A DNA stretch of 64,000 nt from Rhizobacter sp. Root404 (GTDB taxonomy: Bacteria > Pseudomonadota > Gammaproteobacteria > Burkholderiales > Burkholderiaceae_C): assembly GCF_001425865.1 (NCBI RefSeq), contig NZ_LMDS01000005.1:380209-444208 (forward strand), read 5' to 3'. Positions 24,438-33,567 of the stretch are shown piece by piece. Position 1 is the stretch's first letter. Every line of letters starts with the position of its first letter. The position numbers and the translations under genes were made by a program. The notes under the pieces were generated by a model that saw only the letters and a program-made list of their open reading frames with translations, had not been told where the DNA came from and ran no database searches.

Positions 24438-25408
24438 GCGAGCTGCACAAATTCATCTTCGAGGGGCTGCCGGTGCGCGGCATGCTGGTGCGGCTGACCG
24501 ACAGCTGGCAGGAGGTGCTGACGCGCCGCGCCGACGCCGCCGATGCGTTCCCGGCGCCGGTGCGTGCGCTGCTCGGCGAGATGGCGGCGGCCGGTGTGCT
24601 GATGCAGTCGAACCTGCGATTCGACGGCGCGCTGGTGCTGCAGATGTTCGGCGACGGGCCGGTCAAGCTCGCGGTGGCCGAGGTGCAGGACGACCTCGCG
24701 TTCCGCGTGACCGCGAAGGTCGTCGGCGAGGTGGCCGACAGCGCGCGGCTCGAGGCGATGCTCAACGTCCACGGCCAGGGCCGCTGCGCGATCACGCTCG
24801 ACCCGAAATCGCGCCGGCCGGGGCAGCAGCCGTACCAGGGCGTCGTCGCGCTGCACGGCGACCAGCGCGAGCCGCTGCAGCACCTGGGCGAGGTGCTGGA
24901 GCACTACATGCTGCAGTCGGAGCAGCTCGACACGCGCTTGATCCTGGCCGCGGACGACAACGTGGCCGCGGGCCTGCTGATCCAGCGCCTGCCGGTGCAG
25001 GGAGAGGGCAACCTGCAGGGCGCGCAGCGCAACGAGGACCTGATCGGTCTGGACGAATCGTTCAACCGGCTGTCGCTGCTCGCCGGCACGCTGACGCGCG
25101 AGGAACTGCTGACGCTGGATGCCGACACGATCCTGCGCCGCCTGTTCTGGGAGGAGCCGCTGCGGCGCTTCCCGGCGCTGCGCGACGATTCCGGCCCGCG
25201 CTTCGCGTGCAGCTGCTCGCGCGAGCGGGTCGGCAGCATGCTCAAGAGCCTGGGCCGGCCGGAGATCGACGGGATCATCGCGGAGCAGGGTCGGGTCGAG
25301 ATCTCATGCGACTTCTGCGGGCTCAAGTACCACTTCGATCCGGTCGACGTGGGCGGGCTGTTCACGCCGCCCGGCCAGCAGGCGCCGGGCTCGACCGCGA
25401 CGCACTGA
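24434..25408 (+). CDS. hslO: Hsp33 redox-regulated chaperone
   Basis: 324 residues. The N-terminal substrate-binding domain starts MSELHKFIFEGLPVRGMLVR. The C-terminal redox switch has the four zinc-binding cysteines in the canonical CxC...CxxC order: Cys259 and Cys261 (FACSCSRERV), Cys292 and Cys295 (ISCDFCGLKYHF). On oxidation and heat the cysteines form disulfides, zinc leaves and the protein becomes a holdase. Cytoplasmic. It follows the carbonic anhydrase with a four-base overlap. The stop is 28 bases from the convergent zinc-ribbon gene. Confidence 0.97.
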   Translation: MSELHKFIFEGLPVRGMLVRLTDSWQEVLTRRADAADAFPAPVRALLGEMAAAGVLMQSNLRFDGALVLQMFGDGPVKLAVAEVQDDLAFRVTAKVVGEVADSARLEAMLNVHGQGRCAITLDPKSRRPGQQPYQGVVALHGDQREPLQHLGEVLEHYMLQSEQLDTRLILAADDNVAAGLLIQRLPVQGEGNLQGAQRNEDLIGLDESFNRLSLLAGTLTREELLTLDADTILRRLFWEEPLRRFPALRDDSGPRFACSCSRERVGSMLKSLGRPEIDGIIAEQGRVEISCDFCGLKYHFDPVDVGGLFTPPGQQAPGSTATH

Positions 25409-25435
25409 GCCGGCGCCGCCGCGACCTGCGCGCGG

Positions 25436-26296
25436 CTAGGGCTCGCGGCGCCGGTCCTCGGCGGCGCGGATGCGCTGGCACATCGGTTCGTTCGCGTGCT
25501 CGGCGCGGGCGCATTCGCGCGACTGGCAGATCGAGCGCGAGACCAGGCTGCGATCGGCGCAGCGCTCCGCGGCGGTGCGGAACGTCGGCGCCGCGGCGGG
25601 TGCGCGCGGCGTCGGGCGCGCGGCCGCTTGAACGCGACGGGGCGCCGGCGCGGCGTCGGACGCAACCGTCGCAGGCGCGCGCGGTTCCGGATTCGCGCGG
25701 GACGTGCGCGCCGGGCGCGCCGCGTCGTCCGCGGTCTCGGTGATCATGCCGTCGGGGCCGGGCGTGTCGATGGCGAGGGCAGGCGCGGCGCGCGGCGCCG
25801 CGGTCGAAGCGGCCGAGACGGGCGCGGCGGCTGCGGCGGGACGGATCGCGTCGAGCGCGGCCGGCGGCGGCGCTGCATCGAAGCTCGGCGATTCGGGCAC
25901 CCGCATCGCGCCGTACCACCACAGCATGAACGCGGCGAGCACGACGGCGCCGCCGCCGAGCGCCGGCCACATCAACGGCGGGCGGCGGTTCGGGCTGGCG
26001 CGCGGGGCGGTCGCGGCGGCGGGGTCCGGGGTCCTCCACGGCACCGCGCGGACCACCTCGAGCGACGGCGGCGGCACCGCGCGCGGCTCTGCCGCCGCCT
26101 GGGCGGCCGGCAGCGCGGCGCCGCACTGCGAGCAGAAACGCGAGCCGGGGCGGATCGGCTGGCCGCAGGCCGGGCATGATAGTGCGGTGGCTGCCGCGGC
26201 CGCGCCTGCCGCGACCGGGAGCGGGCTGCCGCACGCGCGACAGAACTTCGCGTCGTCGGCGTGATGGGCACCGCAGGTCAGACAGCTCCGGGACAT
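25436..26296 (-). CDS. Zinc-ribbon membrane protein of unknown function
   Basis: 286 residues. Two zinc ribbons at the N-terminus: CLTCGAHHADDAKFCRACG (about 5-23) and CPACGQPIRPGSRFCSQCG (about 41-59). A single membrane helix (WPALGGGAVVLAAFMLWWYG, about 108-128) leads to a long Ala/Pro-rich low-complexity segment. The C-terminal domain has four Cys: AERCADRSLVSRSICQSREC and PMCQR. The layout, cytoplasmic ribbons, helix and periplasmic Cys domain, recurs in Burkholderiales as uncharacterised proteins. ATG 26296 is selected because it puts the first ribbon at the start. Confidence 0.72.
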   Translation of the reverse strand: MSRSCLTCGAHHADDAKFCRACGSPLPVAAGAAAAATALSCPACGQPIRPGSRFCSQCGAALPAAQAAAEPRAVPPPSLEVVRAVPWRTPDPAAATAPRASPNRRPPLMWPALGGGAVVLAAFMLWWYGAMRVPESPSFDAAPPPAALDAIRPAAAAAPVSAASTAAPRAAPALAIDTPGPDGMITETADDAARPARTSRANPEPRAPATVASDAAPAPRRVQAAARPTPRAPAAAPTFRTAAERCADRSLVSRSICQSRECARAEHANEPMCQRIRAAEDRRREP

Positions 26297-26396
26297 CGAG
26301 CTCCCTCGTCGTGGGTCGCGGTCATTCTCGCCGCGTTCGGCGGCGCGCAACCACCGGGTGCCGCGGAGTCCGCGGGCGGCGCTACGGATTGACGGT

Positions 26397-27068
26397 TCAG
26401 CCGAGCGGCAGCAGGCGGTGGCGCTCGCAGTCGGCGTCGCCGCAGCGCTCGCAGTGCCAGTGCCAGTGCCAGCGCGCGGCGCCGGACTCGGCGTCGGCGT
26501 CGGCGGGCGGCCCGGCGAGCGCGCGGCGCACCGCGGCGAGCGCGGCATCCCCGCGCGTCTCGCCGCTGCCGAACACCACCGCGTAGGGCACGGCCGCGCG
26601 CGCGAGCGCGGCGCGCACCTTGGCGTCGACCGGCTCGCGCACCTGCGGGCCGTCGCGCTGCAGGCCGTCGGCCTGCCACGGCAGATCGAGCGCGGTCAGC
26701 AGCGTCAGGTCGCAGCCCTGCGCGTGGGCGGCCTGCGCGTCCGCGTAGAGGCTGGTGTCGCCGAAGACCTGGTCGCTGTAGACCGCGATCATCAGCGCGG
26801 TGGTGTCGGCGATCACGACCGCATGCGCCGCCGCGGCGGCCGCGATGCGGCGCATCTGCTCGGCGGCGATGCTGCGCTGCTCGTCGATCCGCGGCGTGCG
26901 GCCGTGGGTGTCGCAGAACTCGCGCAGGTATTCGGGGACGACGACGACGTCGCGACCCTCGCCCGCGAGCGTCTGCGCGAGGGCGTGGGCGAGCGTCGTC
27001 TTGCCGGTGCTTTCGGCACCGAGCAGCGCGATCACGAGCCCGCGCGGGGTGTCGGTCTCCTCGCTCAC
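26397..27068 (-). CDS. NadR-type nicotinamide riboside kinase domain protein
   Basis: 223 residues. P-loop GAESTGKTT at 17-25 followed by the family pattern VVPEYLREFCDTHGRTPRID and VVIADTTALMIAVYSDQVFG, as in the C-terminal kinase domain of NadR. Expected reaction: ATP-dependent phosphorylation of nicotinamide riboside to NMN, trapping what PnuC imports. The adenylyltransferase domain of full NadR is absent. GTG 27068 is the start; it overlaps the pnuC stop (GTGA). The last 25 residues are odd: a His-Trp repeat then Cys-rich tail (HWHWHCERCGDADCERH) that looks metal-binding and is not part of the NadR domain as I know it. Confidence 0.85.
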   Translation of the reverse strand: MSEETDTPRGLVIALLGAESTGKTTLAHALAQTLAGEGRDVVVVPEYLREFCDTHGRTPRIDEQRSIAAEQMRRIAAAAAAHAVVIADTTALMIAVYSDQVFGDTSLYADAQAAHAQGCDLTLLTALDLPWQADGLQRDGPQVREPVDAKVRAALARAAVPYAVVFGSGETRGDAALAAVRRALAGPPADADAESGAARWHWHWHCERCGDADCERHRLLPLG

Positions 27069-27688
27069 GGCAGCATCCGTCGCCACGCCCGCCAACCGGC
27101 GAACGACATCGCGATGAACAGCGTGTAGAGCACGGTCGTCAGCCACAGGCCCTTGTACGCGAACAGCCCGACGCTGACGACGTTGACGACGATCCACGCC
27201 AGCCAGTTCTCGATGTACTTGCGGCCGAGCAGCCACTGGCCGATCACGCTGGCGGCGGTCGGGAACGCGTCCCACCACGGCACGTCGGTGTCGGTGAAGG
27301 TCTTCAGGAAGAGGCCGGTCGCGGGCCAGGCTGCGGCGAGGGCGGCGAGCAGCCACCAGCGGCCGCGCGCAGGCAGGGCGCGCACGCGCAGCTCGGCGCC
27401 ATCGGCTTGCGTGCCGCGCAGCCACTGCCACCAGCCCCACAGCGCGACGACCGCGAAGAAGATCTGCAGGCTCGCGTCGCCGTACAGGCGGCTGTTCCAG
27501 AACAGCGCGAAGTAGAGCAGCGAGCTGACGATCGCGAGCGGCCACGCGACGGGGTTGACCCGCATGTTGAGCACGACCATCAGAACCGCGAGCACGAACG
27601 CGACGATCTCGAGCGCGCTGACCGGCGTGGCCCAGAGCGTGAAGGCTGGCGCGAAAAAGGGCTGCAGCGCGTGCAGCAGCGACTCCAC
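27065..27688 (-). CDS. pnuC: Nicotinamide riboside transporter PnuC
   Basis: 207 residues, seven hydrophobic helices, typical PnuC length. Family marks: ALEIVAFVLAVLMVVLNMR near the N-terminus, LYGDASLQIFFAVVALWGWW with the tryptophan-rich substrate-site motif WGWWQW, and YIENWLAWIVVNVVSVGLF late. It carries nicotinamide riboside across the inner membrane by facilitated diffusion; uptake is driven by phosphorylation in the cytosol. The kinase gene follows with a four-base overlap, a functional pair. The pair sits downstream of ftsB with 38 bases between; no NAD riboswitch motif is evident there. Confidence 0.95.
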   Translation of the reverse strand: MESLLHALQPFFAPAFTLWATPVSALEIVAFVLAVLMVVLNMRVNPVAWPLAIVSSLLYFALFWNSRLYGDASLQIFFAVVALWGWWQWLRGTQADGAELRVRALPARGRWWLLAALAAAWPATGLFLKTFTDTDVPWWDAFPTAASVIGQWLLGRKYIENWLAWIVVNVVSVGLFAYKGLWLTTVLYTLFIAMSFAGWRAWRRMLP

Positions 27689-27726
27689 CGGCGGGCCTCA
27701 GGGGCGGCGGGTTGCGATGCAGTGCA

Positions 27727-28005
27727 TCAGCGCTTGGGCGCCGACACCTGCACCAGGATCTCGTCGGGCTTGACCATGCCGAGCTCGAAGCGCGCCTTCT
27801 CCTCGACCATCTCGAGGCCCTCTTTCAGGTCGCTCACTTCGGCGACCAGCTGCGCGTTGCGCGCGCGGTCGGCCGCATTGGCGGCCTGCTGCTCGGCCAG
27901 CTTGCCGCGCAACTCCATCATGCGCGGCACGCCGCCCTTGCCGAACCACAGTTCGGCCTGGACGAGCCCGATCAGCGCGATCAGCGCGAGCGAGACGTAG
28001 CGCAT
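27727..28005 (-). CDS. ftsB: Cell division protein FtsB
   Basis: 92 residues. A single N-terminal membrane helix (LALIALIGLVQAELWFG) is followed by a periplasmic leucine-zipper coiled coil (about 25-70) and the short FtsB tail EEKARFELGMVKPDEILVQV, which matches the conserved ARxELGMVxPxE motif. FtsB joins FtsL and FtsQ in the divisome and helps activate septal peptidoglycan synthesis. It follows eno, 21 bases downstream, the standard arrangement in beta- and gammaproteobacteria. Confidence 0.95.
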   Translation of the reverse strand: MRYVSLALIALIGLVQAELWFGKGGVPRMMELRGKLAEQQAANAADRARNAQLVAEVSDLKEGLEMVEEKARFELGMVKPDEILVQVSAPKR

Positions 28006-28026
28006 GGCGGCGGCGCGCGAACCGGG

Positions 28027-29310
28027 TCAGCGCAGGTTGTAGAACGCGGCGCGGCCAGGGTACGTCGCGACGTCGCCGAGGTCCTCCTCGATGCGCAGCA
28101 GCTGGTTGTACTTGGCGATGCGATCGCTGCGGCTCATCGAGCCGGTCTTGATCTGGCCGGCGTTGGTGCCCACCGCGATGTCGGCGATCGTCGAGTCCTC
28201 GGTCTCGCCGGAGCGGTGCGAGATCACGGCGGTCCAGCCGGCGCGCTTGGCCATCTCGATCGCGGCGAAGGTCTCGGTCAGCGTGCCGATCTGGTTGATC
28301 TTGATCAGGATCGAGTTCGCGACGCGCTTCTCGATGCCCTGCTGCAGGATCTTGGTGTTGGTGACGAACAGGTCGTCGCCGACCAGCTGCACCTTCGAGC
28401 CGAGGCGCTCGTTCAGGTGCTTCCAGCCGTCCCAGTCGCCCTCGTGCATGCCGTCTTCGATGCTGATGATCGGGTACTTGTCGACCCAGGTCGCGAGGAT
28501 GTCGGTCCACTCGGGCGCGCTCAGCGTCAGGCCTTCGCCCTCCAGGTGGTACTTGCCGTCCTTGTAGAACTCGCTGGCCGCGCAGTCCAGGCCGATGGCG
28601 ATCTGCGAGCCGGCGGTGTAGCCGGCCTTGTCGATCGCCTCGAGGATCATCTGGATCGCCGCTTCATGGCTCGCGACGCTGGGCGCGAAGCCGCCTTCGT
28701 CGCCGACCGCGGTGCTGATGCCCTTGTCGCCGAGGATCTTCTTCAGCGCGTGGAACACCTCGGCGCCGTAGCGCACCGCCTCGCGGAAGCTCGGCGCGCC
28801 GACCGGGATGATCATGAACTCCTGCAGGTCGAGGTTGTTGTTGGCGTGCGCCCCGCCGTTGATGACGTTCATCATCGGCACCGGCATCTGCATGCCGCCC
28901 ATGCCGCCGAAGTAGCGGTACAGCGGCAGGCCCGATTCCTCGGCCGCAGCGCGCGCGACGGCCATGCTGACGGCCAGCGTCGCGTTGGCGCCCAGGCGGC
29001 TCTTGTTCTCGGTACCGTCCAGGTCGATCAGCGTGCGGTCGAGGAAGGCCTGTTCGCTCGCGTCCAGGCCCAGCACCGCCTCGCTGATCTCGGTGTTGAC
29101 GTGTTCGACGGCCTTGAGCACGCCCTTGCCGAGGTAGCGCGACTTGTCGCCGTCGCGCAGCTCGATCGCCTCGCGCGAGCCGGTGGATGCGCCCGACGGC
29201 ACCGCGGCGCGGCCCATCGTGCCGGACTCCAGCAGCACGTCGCACTCGACGGTCGGGTTGCCGCGGCTGTCGAGGATTTCTCTACCGACGATATCGACAA
29301 TGGCGCTCAT
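28027..29310 (-). CDS. eno: Enolase
   Basis: 427 residues, standard length. Converts 2-phosphoglycerate to phosphoenolpyruvate in glycolysis; cytoplasmic, Mg-dependent, and a degradosome partner in some bacteria. Visible marks: N-terminal ILDSRGNPTVECDVLLESG, the mobile loop PSGASTGSREAIELRDGD, catalytic acid GDEGGFAPS, and the enolase signature ILIKINQIGTLTET followed by SHRSGETED. It lies between kdsA and ftsB on the same strand. The 31-base gap to kdsA has no clear terminator. Confidence 0.98.
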   Translation of the reverse strand: MSAIVDIVGREILDSRGNPTVECDVLLESGTMGRAAVPSGASTGSREAIELRDGDKSRYLGKGVLKAVEHVNTEISEAVLGLDASEQAFLDRTLIDLDGTENKSRLGANATLAVSMAVARAAAEESGLPLYRYFGGMGGMQMPVPMMNVINGGAHANNNLDLQEFMIIPVGAPSFREAVRYGAEVFHALKKILGDKGISTAVGDEGGFAPSVASHEAAIQMILEAIDKAGYTAGSQIAIGLDCAASEFYKDGKYHLEGEGLTLSAPEWTDILATWVDKYPIISIEDGMHEGDWDGWKHLNERLGSKVQLVGDDLFVTNTKILQQGIEKRVANSILIKINQIGTLTETFAAIEMAKRAGWTAVISHRSGETEDSTIADIAVGTNAGQIKTGSMSRSDRIAKYNQLLRIEEDLGDVATYPGRAAFYNLR

Positions 29311-29341
29311 TCAGGTTCTCTCCGGGGTCAGGGAATCGGGT

Positions 29342-30199
<858 letters not shown>

Positions 30200-30212
30200 G
30201 CCAGATCCTTCT

Positions 30213-31865
<1,653 letters not shown>

Positions 31866-31911
31866 TGTGTGCAGCATCTGTTTGACACAAATGCTCTGGT
31901 GGTAAAGCGCG

Positions 31912-31917
31912 ATTATA
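31912..31917 (-). promoter_or_regulatory. pyrG promoter -10 box overlapping a stop codon
   Basis: Minus-strand TATAAT, a perfect sigma-70 -10 hexamer in a GC-rich context (GCC before, CGC after). Its last bases include the TAA that ends the upstream hydrolase gene. The -35 position 17 bases ahead (GCCGGC) is poor, so the promoter may need an activator. Transcription would start near 31905, leaving a leader of about 40 bases. Confidence 0.6.
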
Positions 31918-32743
31918 GGCGTGGGGTCCGGGCCGCCGGCTTCATCGATTCGATCAGTTTCAGGACCGTCGCGGCGGTCTCCGACGGGCGTTCGAGCGGG
32001 AACAGGTGCGAGCCTTCGATCGCGACGACCTTGCCTTTGGCCAGCCGCTCGGTCGCGCGCATGCCGACCTGGCGGACCTCGACCGATTCGGTCCCGCGCA
32101 CGAACGCCATCTCGCACTGCAGCGGGTGCGCCCGCAGCACACGCGCGAGGTGGTGCGGCAGCGTGTTGTAGATCGCGGTCTCGACATCGCGGTGGAACGC
32201 GAGCCGCCGGTGCGTGCCGTGGGTCTCGGTGCCGGCGGCGATGTAGTCGCGCAGCATGCCGGGCGCCCAGCGCGCGAACGCCGGCTTGGCGGCGAAGTGT
32301 GCGAACGCGGCGTCGGCGCTGTCCCATTGCTGGCGCCGACGCTTCGAGACATGGCCCGGCGAGAATCGCTCGCCGATGCCCGCGGCCTTGGCGACCTGCA
32401 CGGCGCGCGCCTTCCAGCCCGACAGGATCGGCGAGTCGAGCATCACGAGGCCGCTGGCGAGGTCGGGGCGCTTCGACGCGGCCATCAGGCTCAGGAAGCC
32501 GCCGAGCGAATGGCCGACCAGGTAGGCCGGGCCGCCGACTTCGTGTTCGATGTAGTCGATGAGCTGCGCGCGCAGGTGCGGCCAGTTGCTGGTGACCGGG
32601 AAACGCGGGTCGTGGCCGTACTTCTCGATCGCGTGCACGGTGTAGCCGGCGGCGCGCCAGGCCTCGAAGATCAGCCGGTAGGTGCCGGCCGGGAATCCGT
32701 TGGCGTGCGAGAAGACGATGGTCCGGAGAGCCGAACCCGGCAT
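31913..32743 (-). CDS. Alpha/beta hydrolase
   Basis: 276 residues, cytoplasmic. The fold is shown by the first strand and oxyanion loop IVFSHANGFPAGTYRLIF, the nucleophile elbow YLVGHSLGGFLSLMAA (Ser), and LFPLERPSETA near the end with the likely catalytic His before it (EGSHLFP). The lid region about 120-190 is basic and aromatic-rich. Substrate unknown. The start overlaps the stop of the Anbu gene by one base (TGATG), so it belongs to the mutS-Anbu transcript. Confidence 0.85.
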   Translation of the reverse strand: MPGSALRTIVFSHANGFPAGTYRLIFEAWRAAGYTVHAIEKYGHDPRFPVTSNWPHLRAQLIDYIEHEVGGPAYLVGHSLGGFLSLMAASKRPDLASGLVMLDSPILSGWKARAVQVAKAAGIGERFSPGHVSKRRRQQWDSADAAFAHFAAKPAFARWAPGMLRDYIAAGTETHGTHRRLAFHRDVETAIYNTLPHHLARVLRAHPLQCEMAFVRGTESVEVRQVGMRATERLAKGKVVAIEGSHLFPLERPSETAATVLKLIESMKPAARTPRL

Positions 32744-33567
32744 CACACGACCTTCTCGTCCGGATGCGTGATCTTCTTCATCGTCTCGTAGCGCTTGGAG
32801 GCGACGCACAGCGGCACGGCGGTCGGGCCGCTGCCCCATTGCGGGTCTTCGAGCGATTCGAAGGCCTCGCGCAGCTTCAGGCCCCAGTTGCCGCGGATCA
32901 TCTGGAAGTACGGGTTGTGCTCGTCGATGCAGACGATCTGGTCGCTGTGCAGCGAGTGCGCCTCGTAGACCAGCAGGTCCAGCGGCAGGCCGACCGAGAG
33001 GTTGGACTTCAGCGTCGAGTCCATCGACACCAGCGCGCACTTGGCGGCCTCGTCGAGCGGCGTGGCGGGCGTGATCATGCGGTCGAGCACCGGCTTGCCG
33101 TACTTGGATTCGCCGACCTGGAAGTAGCAGGTCTCCCGCGTCGCTTCGATGAAGTTGCCGGCCGAGTAGACCAGGAACAGCCGCATCGCCTCGCCGCCGA
33201 TCTGGCCGCCGAAGATCATCGATGCGTTGAAGTCGACGCCGGCGCGCTCGAGCGCCGCGCCGTCCTGGTCGTGCACGCGGCGCACCGCGGCACCGAGGAC
33301 GCGCACCGCGTCGAACATGCTCTTGGCGTTCCAGATCGTGATCGGGTTGCCGTCGCGGTCCTCGATCTTCTCGACCTGCAGGATCTCGCGCACCGACTGG
33401 CTGATCGACAGGTTGCCGGCCGACAGCATCACCATGAAGCGCTCGCCGGGCCGCTCGTACACCATCATCTTGCGGTAGGTGCTGATCTGGTCGAGGCCCG
33501 CGTTGGTGCGCGAGTCGGACATGAACACCAGGCCGGCGTCGAGCTTGATGCCTACGCAGTAGGTCAT
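32743..33567 (-). CDS. Anbu-type proteasome-related peptidase
   Basis: 274 residues. Begins MTYCVGIKLDAGLVFMSDSR: Thr at position 2 would be the N-terminal nucleophile after Met removal, and FMSDSRTNAG is the conserved Asp/Ser block of the Ntn fold. Later marks: STYRKMMVYERP and PLDEAAKCALVSMDSTLKSN with a conserved acidic/Ser patch. Anbu forms open helical rings rather than a closed proteasome, and its substrates are unknown. Anbu is usually encoded with an ATP-grasp, an alpha-E and a transglutaminase protein; none is here. Start and stop both overlap neighbouring genes (mutS and the hydrolase). Confidence 0.87.
   Translation of the reverse strand: MTYCVGIKLDAGLVFMSDSRTNAGLDQISTYRKMMVYERPGERFMVMLSAGNLSISQSVREILQVEKIEDRDGNPITIWNAKSMFDAVRVLGAAVRRVHDQDGAALERAGVDFNASMIFGGQIGGEAMRLFLVYSAGNFIEATRETCYFQVGESKYGKPVLDRMITPATPLDEAAKCALVSMDSTLKSNLSVGLPLDLLVYEAHSLHSDQIVCIDEHNPYFQMIRGNWGLKLREAFESLEDPQWGSGPTAVPLCVASKRYETMKKITHPDEKVV

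Noticed and set aside
25410..25454. CCGGCGCCG and CGGCGCCGG as a bidirectional terminator after hslO
   Set aside because: Each half is nearly self-palindromic, the loop is 27 bases, there is no T-run and the second half lies in the zinc-ribbon gene.
27689..27726. NAD-responsive riboswitch ahead of pnuC
   Set aside because: The gap from ftsB is only 38 bases, too short for a known NAD aptamer.
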